Source: Vibrio celticus
Lineage (GTDB): Bacteria; Pseudomonadota; Gammaproteobacteria; Enterobacterales; Vibrionaceae
DNA: 64,000 nucleotides
Assembly (NCBI RefSeq): GCF_024347335.1
Contig: NZ_AP025464.1
Coordinates: 1 to 64,000, forward strand
Direction of reading: 5' to 3'
Shown: positions 28,858 to 37,676 of the stretch, piece after piece
Layout of the letters: each line of letters begins with the position of its first letter
How positions within the stretch are numbered: position 1 is the stretch's first letter
Notes under the pieces: generated by a model
The model's input: only the letters and a program-made list of their open reading frames with translations
The model's database searches: none
Told to the model about the DNA's origin: nothing
Position numbers and translations under genes: made by a program

Positions 28858-29116
28858 TTCACGCTCTGAGTCATTTTCGATAGTACCTGATTATACCTGA
28901 CATGTTCGAGCGAGTCAGTAGTTTCGAAAAGCCATTTCATTAATTTAAAATCAATAATTGAGATGTCAATCACATTAGTTGTAGTTAACTTTAAAAATTA
29001 AAACGCAATTTCAAAAATAACTTTAGATCGTATCATTTTTTGTGTAATGTAAGTTTCAACAGAGTGAACACCGGCCTTTTTTTGTTCACCACACATTCAT
29101 TACAAAGGTACAGATT
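28858..29116. other. Divergent promoter region kdgR/kduD
   Basis: 260 bp, very AT-rich. Holds the KdgR-like box at 28995 and an unusual A/T-rich stretch. Promoter elements for both directions are expected but not assigned. Confidence 0.5.
28995..29017 (+). promoter_or_regulatory. KdgR-like operator
   Basis: AAATTAAAACGCAATTTCAA fits the AATRAAAC-GTTTYATT pattern imperfectly. It lies 100 bases before the kduD ATG. Confidence 0.4.
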
Positions 29117-29878
29117 ATGATTCTTGATTCGTTTAGCCTTGAAGGCAAGGTAGCAGTGGTAACTGGTTGTGATACCGGTCTTGGGCAAGGAATGGCTATC
29201 GGGCTTGCTAAAGCAGGTTGTGACATTGTTGGCGTGAACATTGTTGAACCGTCAGAGACGATTGCGATGATCGAAGAGACAGGTCGCAAGTTTGTTGATA
29301 TTCGCGCTAACTTAATGAAGTTAGATGATATTCCAAGCATCGTCGATCGTGCAGTTACGGAGTTAGGTCGAATTGATATCTTGGTAAACAATGCAGGCAT
29401 CATCCGTCGTAACGACGCCATTGACTTCTCTGAGCAAGATTGGGATGACGTGATGAATATCAACATAAAGTCGGTGTTCTTTATGTCACAAGCGGTAGCG
29501 AAACAGTTTATCGCGCAAGGCCAAGGTGGCAAAATCATTAACGTCGCGTCAATGTTGTCATTCCAAGGTGGTATTCGAGTACCATCTTACACCGCTTCAA
29601 AGAGTGGAGTGATGGGTGTGACTCGACTAATGGCTAACGAATGGGCAAAAGAAGGCATTAATGTTAATGCTATTGCGCCGGGCTACATGGCAACAAATAA
29701 CACAGTAGCACTGCGCGCTGATGAGCAGCGTAATGCTGAAATTTTAGAGCGTATTCCAGCTGACCGTTGGGGCACTCCGGAAGATCTAGCGGGGCCATGT
29801 GTATTCTTGGCATCGAAAGCATCTGACTATATCAATGGTTACACTATTGCCGTTGACGGTGGTTGGTTGTCTCGCTAA
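29117..29878 (+). CDS. kduD: 2-dehydro-3-deoxy-D-gluconate 5-dehydrogenase
   Basis: 253 codons, short-chain dehydrogenase. VAVVTGCDTGLGQGMAIGLA is the TGxxxGxG nucleotide-binding motif; NVASMLSFQGG and PSYTASKSGVMG hold the catalytic Ser, Tyr and Lys (YxxxK); NNAGIIRR is the NNAG signature. KduD reduces 2,5-diketo-3-deoxygluconate to KDG, using NADH. First gene of the kduD-ygjV-kdgF-isomerase operon. The ATG follows AAAGGT. The length equals that of the family. Cytoplasmic. Confidence 0.9.
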   Translation: MILDSFSLEGKVAVVTGCDTGLGQGMAIGLAKAGCDIVGVNIVEPSETIAMIEETGRKFVDIRANLMKLDDIPSIVDRAVTELGRIDILVNNAGIIRRNDAIDFSEQDWDDVMNINIKSVFFMSQAVAKQFIAQGQGGKIINVASMLSFQGGIRVPSYTASKSGVMGVTRLMANEWAKEGINVNAIAPGYMATNNTVALRADEQRNAEILERIPADRWGTPEDLAGPCVFLASKASDYINGYTIAVDGGWLSR

Positions 29879-29896
29879 CAGGCTTAAGAGAAGGTG

Positions 29897-30415
29897 ATGG
29901 ATCTATTTTCTGTCGGACAGGTATTAGGTTTTTTGAGTTTTGGTTTAGGAATTTCTACCTTTTACCAAAAAGACGACAGGCAGCTCAAAATTTTAATGTT
30001 TGTCTTTAATATCAATCATCTTTTCCACTATTTACTACTAGGTTCAACCGTATCTGCCGCGGCAGCCGGACTGTCGGCAGCAAGAACGTTGGTATCGATA
30101 CATACACGGTCCAAGCTTGTAGCAGTATTGTTCATTGTTGTTGCAGGTGGTTTTGGGTTTTGGGTTGCTGATGGTATAGGGCAGCTTTGGTCAATTTTTG
30201 GCACGATGATCGGGACGTTCTCAATGTTTGTTCTCAGCGGCGTGGCAATGCGTATTGGCTTTTTGCTTGGTGCGACATGTTGGCTAATCAACAATATATT
30301 GGTTGGTTCAATAGGTGGTACCTTACTTGAAGCGACACTTATAGTGACGAACCTAGTAACCATTTATCGATTACGCAAATCAAGTGATTTGGTGTCTAGC
30401 GAATCACAAACATAA
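29897..30415 (+). CDS. YgjV-like inner membrane protein
   Basis: About 172 codons, six hydrophobic helices with the pattern LFSVGQVLGFLSFGLGIST, INHLFHYLLLGSTVSAAAAG, AVLFIVVAGGFGFWVA and GFLLGATCWLINNILVG. It matches the YgjV family, whose role is unknown. I prefer the ATG at 29897 over the GTG one codon before. Found within the kdu operon, so a role in transport or export of sugar acids is possible but unproven. Stop and the next gene's start are close. Confidence 0.7.
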   Translation: MDLFSVGQVLGFLSFGLGISTFYQKDDRQLKILMFVFNINHLFHYLLLGSTVSAAAAGLSAARTLVSIHTRSKLVAVLFIVVAGGFGFWVADGIGQLWSIFGTMIGTFSMFVLSGVAMRIGFLLGATCWLINNILVGSIGGTLLEATLIVTNLVTIYRLRKSSDLVSSESQT

Positions 30416-30428
30416 TAGGTTTTTACAC

Positions 30429-30749
30429 ATGTTCGTATTCAATAAAAATGTGCAGTTAGAAGACTTAGGTGATGGTGTCAGCCGAAAGGTGCTTGCACAC
30501 AACGACAACATGATGTCGGTTGAAGTCCATTTTGAAAAAGGTGCGGTTGGTGCTATGCATTCGCACCCACATGAGCAGCTTACTTATGTGCTGTCTGGCG
30601 CTTTTGAATTCACGATTGGCCAGGAAATGCACATCGTTAAGGCCGGTGACACCATGTATAAGCAGCCAGATATTGAACACGGTTGTGTGTGTGTTGAGGC
30701 AGGTACGCTAATCGATACGTTCACACCAATGCGCAAAGATTTTGTTTAA
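30429..30749 (+). CDS. kdgF: Cupin protein, KdgF-like
   Basis: About 106 codons; the ATG at 30429 gives MFVFNKNVQLEDLGDGVSRK, while an upstream extension in the same frame is less likely. Small single-domain cupin with AMHSHPHEQLTYVLSG (two metal His and Glu) and DIEHGCVCVEAG. KdgF linearises the unsaturated uronate released by lyases and speeds its spontaneous conversion to the open form. Fits as helper between GH88 and the isomerase. Cytoplasmic or periplasmic; no signal peptide. Confidence 0.75.
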   Translation: MFVFNKNVQLEDLGDGVSRKVLAHNDNMMSVEVHFEKGAVGAMHSHPHEQLTYVLSGAFEFTIGQEMHIVKAGDTMYKQPDIEHGCVCVEAGTLIDTFTPMRKDFV

Positions 30750-30761
30750 GATTAAACTAAT

Positions 30762-30777
30762 GACGAGCCTTCTCGTC
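30762..30777 (+). other. Small hairpin in kdgF-isomerase spacer
   Basis: GACGAG and CTCGTC pair around a four-base loop. It may stabilise the mRNA upstream of the isomerase or be a weak attenuator. The isomerase ATG follows 12 bases later. Confidence 0.4.
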
Positions 30778-30788
30778 GGGGAACTACT

Positions 30789-31424
30789 ATGAAAATTGCA
30801 CTAATGATGGAAAACAGCCAAGCACCAAAAAATGCGATGGTTGCTTCTGAACTAAACCTTGTGGCAGGTAATTTAGGCCACGACGTATTCAATGTCGGTA
30901 TGACAGATGAAAACGACCACCACCTAACTTACATTCACCTAGGTATCATGGCGAGCATCCTACTGAACTCAAAAGCAGTAGACTTTATCGTAACTGGCTG
31001 TGGCACAGGCCAAGGTGCGTTGGTGGCAAGCAACCTTCACCCAGGTGTGGTATGTGGTTACTGCTTAGAACCATCAGATGCATTCCTTTTCAACCAAATT
31101 AACAATGGTAATGCTATTTCATTGGCGTTTGCGAAAGGCTTTGGTTGGGCTGGAGAGCTGAATGTTCGTTATATCTTCGAAAAAGCATTTACTGGTGCTC
31201 GTGGCGAAGGCTACCCTGTAGAACGAGTTGTACCTCAGCAGCAAAACGCAGCAATTCTTAATGATGTTAAGGCTGCTGTTTGCAAGGACGTTGTAGTATC
31301 ACTAAAAGCGATTGATCAAGATCTAGTCAAGCAAGCTGTTGGTGGCGCTCAGTTCCAAGAATGTTTCTTTGCTAATTGCCAGGTCACTGAAATTGCTGAA
31401 TACGTTCGCACTTTGATTGATTAA
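30789..31424 (+). CDS. RpiB/LacA/LacB-type sugar isomerase, DhuI-like
   Basis: 211 codons. IVTGCGTGQGALVASN is the active-site Cys-Gly loop of the RpiB/LacAB family, and VVCGYCLEPSDAFLFNQINN and GFGWAGELNVRYI follow. This is not the cupin-type KduI. A family member called DhuI isomerises 4-deoxy-L-threo-5-hexosulose-uronate (DKI) to the KduD/DhuD substrate in glycosaminoglycan-degrading bacteria. Between kdgF and the operon end, this role is the natural reading. Followed by a terminator. Assignment is by context and fold, not by residue-level proof. Confidence 0.75.
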   Translation: MKIALMMENSQAPKNAMVASELNLVAGNLGHDVFNVGMTDENDHHLTYIHLGIMASILLNSKAVDFIVTGCGTGQGALVASNLHPGVVCGYCLEPSDAFLFNQINNGNAISLAFAKGFGWAGELNVRYIFEKAFTGARGEGYPVERVVPQQQNAAILNDVKAAVCKDVVVSLKAIDQDLVKQAVGGAQFQECFFANCQVTEIAEYVRTLID

Positions 31425-31443
31425 TTTGATCTGACTTAAAGTG

Positions 31444-31477
31444 GCCTCAGAACTCCTTGAAATTTTATATCTGAGGC
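31444..31477 (+). terminator. kdu operon terminator
   Basis: GCCTCAGA and TCTGAGGC pair with a long AT loop of 18 bases, ending about 50 bases past the isomerase stop. Confidence 0.6.
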
Positions 31478-31990
31478 TGCTTCAAATCAAACGTAGCACC
31501 ACTTATTGGCTATTTTATTATTTGTTTTGATGTCCATATCGGGATTTGGCCAGCCAGTGTTATCATTGGTTTTTTTATTTTTGATAGTCAACAGACTTAT
31601 GGTCGTTGTCTCATAGTTTCACTAGCTTTCCTTTCTCATTCTCATTCTCATTCTCATTCTCAAAAGCAAAGATTCACATTGAACGGAAAAGTCTATTCTT
31701 AAGGTGGCATCTGAAGTCTATTATTCCAAGCAAACTATGCCGTTGTATCATTGGCATTTGCGAACAAACGGTTAGTGTGTAGGCTTATTTTCATTGAGCT
31801 CCCTGTTAGATGCATGGACTTGCTTTGGACGCTTAATGTCTTGACTGTCATCTGCTGCGTAACTGTGTAACTGCGTCGGCGGTTGAGGTAAGTAAATTTG
31901 AGCTGGGTGCGGTTTCGTTAAAAATAGCGGTTAGAGCGGATGTTTTTTTCCTTATTATCCCATCATGATTGATTTTTCAAAAAGAAATTA
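31478..31990. other. Intergenic stretch between two operons
   Basis: No gene seen. It holds the TTCTCA repeat at 31633 and otherwise nothing recognisable. Both flanking operons end here (kdu from the left, kdgK-eda from the right). Confidence 0.5.
31633..31662. repeat. Five perfect TTCTCA hexamer repeats
   Basis: TTCTCA repeated five times without interruption. It is outside a gene and could be a slippage-prone locus. Confidence 0.9.
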
Positions 31991-32015
31991 GCCCCATGGC
32001 CAAAGCTCGTGGGGC
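31991..32015 (-). terminator. eda terminator
   Basis: GCCCCA and TGGGGC pair around a 13-base loop. On the minus strand the exit is TAATTTCTTTTTG. It begins about 25 bases after the eda stop at 32040. Confidence 0.7.
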
Positions 32016-32039
32016 ATAGTTTCCATAAGCGGGGGCGAA

Positions 32040-32663
32040 TTAGTTAACGTGCGCAACCGCACCTTTAACCAACTGACCTAGTTCATCCCAGCGACCCTCG
32101 TCGATAAGGTTGGCTGGAACCATCCAAGTGCCGCCGCATGCTAATACAGACTTGATGGATAGATAATTATCGACATTCTTTAGGCTTACACCACCTGTTG
32201 GCATAAATTTCACTGGGTATACGGCTGTTAGTGCTTTTAGCATACCCACACCGCCAGATGGCTCTGCTGGGAAGAACTTCAACGTACGCAGACCCATTTC
32301 CATTGCTTGCTCAACAAGGCTTGGGTTGTTTACTCCAGGCACGATTGGTACGTTTTTATCGATGCAGTATTGAACCGTGCGTGGGTTGAAGCCTGGGCTT
32401 ACGATAAAATCAACGCCAGCTTCAATCGCTTGGTCCACCTGTTCGTTGGTAAGAACGGTACCCGCGCCAATCAGCATTTCTGGATACGCTTGACGCATTG
32501 CAGCGATTGCGTCTGCTGCGCATTCGGTACGGAACGTGATTTCTGCGCAAGGCATGCCGTTGTCTACTAATGCTTTACCTAGAGGAATAGCATCCTCCAC
32601 TTTGTTAATGGCAATGACGGGAATCACTTTAAGGCTTGCTAGCTGTTCATTTAGAGTTGTCAT
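32040..32663 (-). CDS. eda: KDPG/KHG aldolase
   Basis: I choose ATG 32663 (MTTLNEQLASLKVIPVIA), which follows AGGACAAAACAA; an upstream ATG 54 bases earlier would overlap kdgK. 207 codons, typical for Eda. TIM-barrel class I aldolase: CAEITFRTECAADAI (Glu), GAGTVLTNEQVDQAI, and KFFPAEPSGGVGMLKAL with the Schiff-base Lys. Splits 2-keto-3-deoxy-6-phosphogluconate into pyruvate and glyceraldehyde-3-phosphate. Second gene of the kdgK-eda operon, starting 13 bases past kdgK. Confidence 0.9.
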   Translation of the reverse strand: MTTLNEQLASLKVIPVIAINKVEDAIPLGKALVDNGMPCAEITFRTECAADAIAAMRQAYPEMLIGAGTVLTNEQVDQAIEAGVDFIVSPGFNPRTVQYCIDKNVPIVPGVNNPSLVEQAMEMGLRTLKFFPAEPSGGVGMLKALTAVYPVKFMPTGGVSLKNVDNYLSIKSVLACGGTWMVPANLIDEGRWDELGQLVKGAVAHVN

Positions 32664-32676
32664 TTGTTTTGTCCTA

Positions 32677-33612
32677 CTAATCAAGAGTTGGCGTTGCTGT
32701 ATTAGGAATGATTGCACCGCGGTACTGAATCACAGTTCCGGCGACTTTGTGTCCTATTTCCGCTGATCTAAATGCATCACCACCTGTTAGGCGCTTGGCA
32801 AGATAACCGGCGCTAAATGAGTCCCCCGCAGCTGTGGTATCAATAACGGAGTTAACTGGCTTAGGCGCGACATACTCTGCGCGACCTTCGCTAAGTACTA
32901 GGCACTCTTTTGCGCCACGCTTGATGGCAATTTCAGAGACGCCTGCTTGCTGAGTGCGTTCAATGCACTCATCTAGACATGTGTCACCGAATAAGTATTG
33001 ATCATCTTCGAAGGTGAGCAATGCGGTATCCGTGAAACCGAGCATCGCAAGGTACGTGCGCTGAGCGGTATCTCGGTTCGCCCATAATTTTGGTCGATAG
33101 TTGTTGTCAAAGAAGACGCTGCCGCCTTTGGCCTTGAACTTCTCTAAGAAGCTAAACAGGGTGTCACGTCCAGTGTCAGTTAAAATAGCCAAGGTGATGC
33201 CGCTTAGGTAAACCGCATCGTAATCCATCAATGAATCGACAAGGGATTGGCTCTCTGGCTGATCGAACACGAATTTAGCCGCTGCATCGCCGCGCCAGTA
33301 AAAGAAGGTGCGTTCGCCAGTTTCATCGGTCTCGATGTGATAAAGGCCGGGCATTTTGTCGTCTAGACGCAGTACCTGATCGGTATCAATGCCCTCTTCA
33401 GACCACGCTTTTAGCATTTCAGCAGAGAAAGGGTCATTACCTAATGCGGTAATGTAGCTCACTGAAATGTTGTAATTTTTCGTCAAACGAGAAAGATACA
33501 GCGCGGTGTTTAGTGTATCACCACCGAAACTTTGCTTTAGTAGTTCTTCTTTGCGTTGTAGCTCCACCATGCATTCGCCGATGATCGCTATTTTGTATTG
33601 GCTCATAGTCAA
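32677..33612 (-). CDS. kdgK: 2-dehydro-3-deoxygluconokinase
   Basis: 311 codons, PfkB/ribokinase family. GECMVELQRKEELLKQSFGG at the N-terminus, GDTLNTALYLSRL for sugar binding, and DTTAAGDSFSAGYLAKRLTG as the C-terminal PfkB signature with the catalytic Asp. Phosphorylates KDG with ATP to KDPG, feeding Eda. Preceded by a 400-base region with a KdgR-like box at 33822. The length matches the family. Confidence 0.9.
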   Translation of the reverse strand: MTMSQYKIAIIGECMVELQRKEELLKQSFGGDTLNTALYLSRLTKNYNISVSYITALGNDPFSAEMLKAWSEEGIDTDQVLRLDDKMPGLYHIETDETGERTFFYWRGDAAAKFVFDQPESQSLVDSLMDYDAVYLSGITLAILTDTGRDTLFSFLEKFKAKGGSVFFDNNYRPKLWANRDTAQRTYLAMLGFTDTALLTFEDDQYLFGDTCLDECIERTQQAGVSEIAIKRGAKECLVLSEGRAEYVAPKPVNSVIDTTAAGDSFSAGYLAKRLTGGDAFRSAEIGHKVAGTVIQYRGAIIPNTATPTLD

Positions 33613-34015
33613 ATATCCAGCTTGAGAGTGACCCGTTTTATCAGTATTTACTGAGTTAAAAACGTTTGGTAAGTATCTGATTTTAAATTTCTAACTGATT
33701 GTTTCTTTGTATGTTTATTGTGTTGATAAACGTTAGAGCGTAGATGTTGACTAAAGGATGTCGTGTTTAGCATGGTTTTACCATCATCCGCGCCTTCAAG
33801 AAGTAATTAGAGGTTGCATTTTATTTGAAACAGCGTTCCAGGTAGTTGTAATCTATCAGCGTAACTTGAAGGCGAGGTAGTAATATTTCTACTTTTAACC
33901 ATTAACTGTGATTTGAGTCGAGTTTCATTGTTGCGGTCATTGAGTTCCGTATGGACGGCGAAACCAATAGGACTAATCGCAGTGAATGAATAATCTGTGA
34001 TGTATAAGGAGTGAT
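33613..34015. other. Divergent promoter region kdgK/symporter pseudogene
   Basis: 403 bp without genes. Contains the KdgR-like box at 33822 and the ribosome-binding AAGGA at 34006 for the broken symporter. Confidence 0.5.
33822..33841 (+). promoter_or_regulatory. KdgR-like operator
   Basis: TATTTGAAACAGCGTTCCAG keeps TGAAACNNCGTTYCA, a good palindromic match to the KdgR pattern. It lies about 210 bases from the kdgK start and 175 from the symporter relic. Confidence 0.5.
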
Positions 34016-34950
34016 ATAGAGCTCATTGATACTGTTATTATTGTAGGTTACTTTGCTTTCTTATTGTTCGCCGCTTTAGTGTTCAAGCTTTTTGCCACAG
34101 ATAGTTCGAGCTTTATCCGCGGTGGTGGAGCAATGATGTGGTGGATGGCGGGCGCTACTGCTTTCATGACACAGTTTTCCGCGTGGACCTTTACGGGGGC
34201 TGCAGCCAAGGCCTATGAGGATGGGCTGACAGTATTGTTCATTTTTTGGGGTAATGCCTTTGGCTTTTTCGTCGCGGCTGGCTATTTTGCTCCCCGTTAT
34301 CGCAAGATGCGCGTTGAGACGGCTATGGAAGCTATCAAGGTTCGGTTCGGACGAGCATCTGAGCAAGTTTATACCTGGCTCTCTTTTCCTTTGACTATTA
34401 TGTTTGCGGCGATCTGGTTAAACGGTTTAGCGCTTTTCGCAGCCGCGGTTTTTAACATTGATCTTGTAGTGACGATTGTTGGCGTTGGTCTAATCGTGAA
34501 TTTTATTGTCACGAGTGGCGGCTCGTGGACTGTGTCTGCGACTAGTGTCATTCAACTCATTTGTTGGTTGCGATTAGGGGCATTTGCGTTGCTCGAAGTT
34601 GGTGGGCCAGTGACACCAATAGATGTTACCCAACCTATAGTTATATGGGTGCTAATTTGAGTTATTGGCAAGTGTTTTGGCTTTGGGTTGTGATGATGCT
34701 ACTTAAGCAAACTATCAACGCGAATAACGCGCTTTCTTGCTATCGATTTTTGGTGACAACGAACGAAAGATGAGCAAAAAAGCAGCCTTGTTCGCTGGTA
34801 TCCTATTTATTTTTGGTCCTGTCATGTGGATTGTCCCTCCGTGGGTGACTGCGTCGATGGAATGGATCTTATGGCGTTATTTTGTTGGCAGGGACTCATC
34901 TCTGTCGGTATGGGAATGTAAAGGCTACCTCGCCGGCCCCCACAACAGAT
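34016..34950 (+). pseudogene. Second SSS-family symporter, decayed
   Basis: The start codon appears mutated: ATA GAG CTC ATT GAT at 34016, 5 bases after AAGGA, where a paralogue would have ATG. The reading is open to 34660 with FIRGGGAMMWWMAGATAFMT and WTFTGAAAKAYEDG, closely like the intact symporter (WWMVGSTAFMTQFSAWTFTG). Frameshifts then occur near 34650 and 34760 (VFWLWVVMMLLKQTINANNA, KKAALFAGILFIFGPVMW) and the rest past about 34950 is rearranged. Possibly the transporter once co-expressed with the GH88 gene. Confidence 0.8.
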
Positions 34951-35250
34951 TAATTACGCTTTTCAGCCTGTGTGAATTGTTGGCTTTATTTTTGTCGAAT
35001 CTTGGTCGTTAAGCTCCCGAACTATTGTTCTCACTGGTTGTACTATTCGTCTGGCACTACGACCCTAAAAGGGAGGTGTGCCCATCACCTTAAAGCCTAC
35101 TTCATTTGGTGTTCACTAAACTGGGTGCCGACCGTCGCAAAAATCATCCCTGATTACACCAAAAACAGACATGTTTTTTCCAAGGTGATTACCCTATATT
35201 TGAGCTATGAACTAAACGTAATTATCACCGAAAGAAGTAGAGGGATAAAA

Positions 35251-36417
35251 ATGGATTCAGATAAAACGTGGGCAAATAACGCTTGGAAAAGTGTGTTTGA
35301 GAAAGTTAAATTTACTAGTGAAGACATTTCAGTACAGTTTCCTTCCATGACGTCTGAAGGTAGGTATGAAGATACCCACGCTCCTTGGGCTTGGGTTGTC
35401 GGTTTTTGGCCTGGTTTGTTGTGGCTGCTTTATGAGAAAGAGCACTACCAGCCATTCAAAGGCATCGCCATAGCACGCGAGAACACGATGGATGGCCCGC
35501 TTGATGAATATGTTAATATCCACCATGATGTTGGCTTTATGTGGCAACTTACTTCAATCAAGCAGTATGAACTATTTGGCAACGAGCGTTCTAAAAATCG
35601 TGCACTTAGAGCAGCGAGTCACCTAGCGAGTCGATTTAACATCAATGGACGTTTCTTAACCGCTTGGAATAAAAATGATGTAAGTGCCGCAGACCCGAAA
35701 GGTTTGAGTATTATTGACAGTATGATGAACTTACCTCTTCTCTACTGGGCTGCTGACCAACTAGATGCACCGCGATTCAAACTGATTGCCATGGCGCACG
35801 CAGATACTGTGCTTAAAGAGTTTATTCGACCAGATGGTTCGGTAAGGCATATGGTTGAGTTTGACTATATTACTGGTGATGTGAAAAGCTACTACGGTGG
35901 TCAAGGCTACAATGAGAATTCTGCGTGGAGTAGAGGCGCATCGTGGGCGGTTCATGGCTGTGCATTAAGTTATAAATACACTAGAGAGCCAAGATACCTA
36001 GAAGCGGCCATGAGAACCGCTGACTTCTTTATTGACCAGTTACCTGAAGACGCAGTCCCACATTGGGACTTTAGAGCTCCAAGAGATGAGAATACGCCAA
36101 GAGATACTTCTGCAGCGGCGTGTGCTGCGAGTGGTATGTTACTCATCTCTGAGCTTGTTGAAGATGAAACAAAGAAAGCACATTACTTTGAAGCCGCCAA
36201 TAGGATCCTAAAGAGTCTTTATGACAACTACTGTACAGCAGGCGAGGATAATCAGCAGGGAATCTTAACTGGAGGGGCGTTCAACTGTCCGAAAGGTTTG
36301 GGTGTTAATTGCTCTCTCATCTATGGTGACTACTACTTTGTAGAAGCTCTATCCAAACTGGTGGCAAAACTCTCGGTTGAGAAAGAAGAAACTATCGCCC
36401 AAGAAGCGGCGGTATGA
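35251..36417 (+). CDS. Unsaturated glucuronyl hydrolase, GH88 family
   Basis: 388 codons. ATG 35251 follows AGAGGGATAAAA. The alpha6/alpha6-barrel landmarks are WAWVVGFWPGLLWLLYEKEH, NIHHDVGFMWQLTS with the first catalytic Asp, SIIDSMMNLPLLYWAADQ with the second Asp, YNENSAWSRGASWAVHG and PHWDFRAPRDENTPRDTSAA. Releases the 4,5-unsaturated uronate from the non-reducing end of lyase products in the cytoplasm. No signal peptide. The reading frame extends upstream to 34972, but that part is symporter debris. It ends with a good terminator. GH88 rather than GH105 is my preference from motifs. Confidence 0.85.
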   Translation: MDSDKTWANNAWKSVFEKVKFTSEDISVQFPSMTSEGRYEDTHAPWAWVVGFWPGLLWLLYEKEHYQPFKGIAIARENTMDGPLDEYVNIHHDVGFMWQLTSIKQYELFGNERSKNRALRAASHLASRFNINGRFLTAWNKNDVSAADPKGLSIIDSMMNLPLLYWAADQLDAPRFKLIAMAHADTVLKEFIRPDGSVRHMVEFDYITGDVKSYYGGQGYNENSAWSRGASWAVHGCALSYKYTREPRYLEAAMRTADFFIDQLPEDAVPHWDFRAPRDENTPRDTSAAACAASGMLLISELVEDETKKAHYFEAANRILKSLYDNYCTAGEDNQQGILTGGAFNCPKGLGVNCSLIYGDYYFVEALSKLVAKLSVEKEETIAQEAAV

Positions 36418-36463
36418 TAGTCAGTAATAGATAGTAAATTCTACGTTACGATCTATGAATAAG

Positions 36464-36496
36464 AACGCCTGATCTGGAATTTCGGGCGTTTTTTTA
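36464..36496 (+). terminator. GH88 gene terminator
   Basis: AACGCCTGA and TTCGGGCGTT pair with one mismatch and run into TTTTTTT, about 50 bases after the stop. Confidence 0.8.
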
Positions 36497-36529
36497 TGCG
36501 CCGAGCATAGCACCAACCTAGGAGGTCAA

Positions 36530-36848
36530 AGCCCTCTACGTGCCTTATCGAGCAGGACACGTTAGCTTATGCAAGGGTGTCTATCGTGAGGTGGAATCTG
36601 AAGGAAGTAAATGGCAAAACATAGCTTGACGAACAGATATCTGATAGTAGGTATAGTCAGCTTGGGTAACCTAGCTACAGATAGAATAGCCCGAAGTCGC
36701 GAATAGAAGTGCGACTATGTAAATCAGGCTGAGCTATGAGAAAGGGGATATCTTACCTCGGGAGTTCTTAACAATTGTCCCTTAGACTAGGCTAGTAGTG
36801 ATGTTAGACAAAGATTGATAAGAAATCAGCAGAGTGAATAGTAATTTT
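36530..36848 (+). mobile_element. Possible group II intron fragment (ribozyme 5' part)
   Basis: No coding frame. The words GAGGTGGAATCTGAAGGAAG, CTTGACGAACAGATATCT and CGAAGTCGCGAATAGAAGTG resemble domain I of bacterial group II introns that I recall, distinct from the intron at 4.6 kb. No domain V is visible, so it is a fragment at best. Confidence 0.35.
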
Positions 36849-37609
36849 TAAGCTAAGTTACCCTCCTAGCAACTGTTTAATTCGACACATCGCTGCTTCT
36901 GAAAGTGAACGTTTGTGGTATCCATACCGCACTTTTCAATGCTTATTTGAACCATATAATTTTTGGCAGCCCACGGCGAGATTTCGATGGCTCCCATAAT
37001 CTTATTAGCAGTGTGACATACTCTAGTGTAATAAGAACCATCACCAGCCACCGCAAGGATACTTCGGCGTATTTGTTTTCGTAAGTTCGGGAGTACCTAT
37101 CGATTTGTAATCGTTGGTAAAACTAGCTCGGCGGCAATGAACTCATGAGTAATTGTATCTACTGGGATATGAAGCTTTCGCCAAACTCTACGCTTGCCAT
37201 CCGTGCCGTTTTTTGCCTTTCCATTCGCCTTTGCCATAAACCTTAAGGCCAGTAGTATCAATGGCTATGTGCCGTATCGCTCCTTTCGTTTTAGTCTTCA
37301 ATGAAACCTCAACTTGTTTGGCTCTACGACTGATACAGGTGTAATGCGGACACCTTAATGGTACATGGGCTAACCTAAATATTGAGTCGATAAATCCTTG
37401 CAGCGCTCTCAGTAGCATAGAAAAAACCTTTCACCATGAGTGCCGTCGTGATAGCTAAATCATTGAACTGACGTGGCCACCTGCGCTTATTCTGTTTGTT
37501 TTACACTGACTCTCACAATCTAAAAGATCAGAGAGCCATGAGAGGTAGTGGGTGTGGCTGGTTAGGTCGCAGGTTCTGGATTTATTCCACTAAATTACGC
37601 AACAAAGCC
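36849..37609 (-). mobile_element. IS5-family element, truncated and mutated
   Basis: The terminal repeat AATTACGCAACAAAGCC lies at 37593-37609. The transposase, on the minus strand, shows MLLRALQGFIDSIFRLAHVP, SRRAKQVEVSLKTKTKGAIR and IAIDTTGLKVYGKGEWKGK before frame changes, then GDGSYYTRVCHTANKI. The right part beyond HFQKQRCVELNSC is missing at about 36850, where the intron fragment begins. Confidence 0.75.
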
Positions 37610-37676
37610 CTAGCTATTAAATGATGATCCTAGTCAGCACCATTAACGTCATTTTATGTTTGAGTCGAATCGCCAA

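Noticed and set aside
31633..31662. Short tandem repeats as a CRISPR array
   Set aside because: Units are six bases without spacers, and no cas gene is visible anywhere in the window.
34972..35250. N-terminal extension of the GH88 protein
   Set aside because: The added residues derive from symporter debris; a clear ribosome-binding site and ATG exist at 35251.
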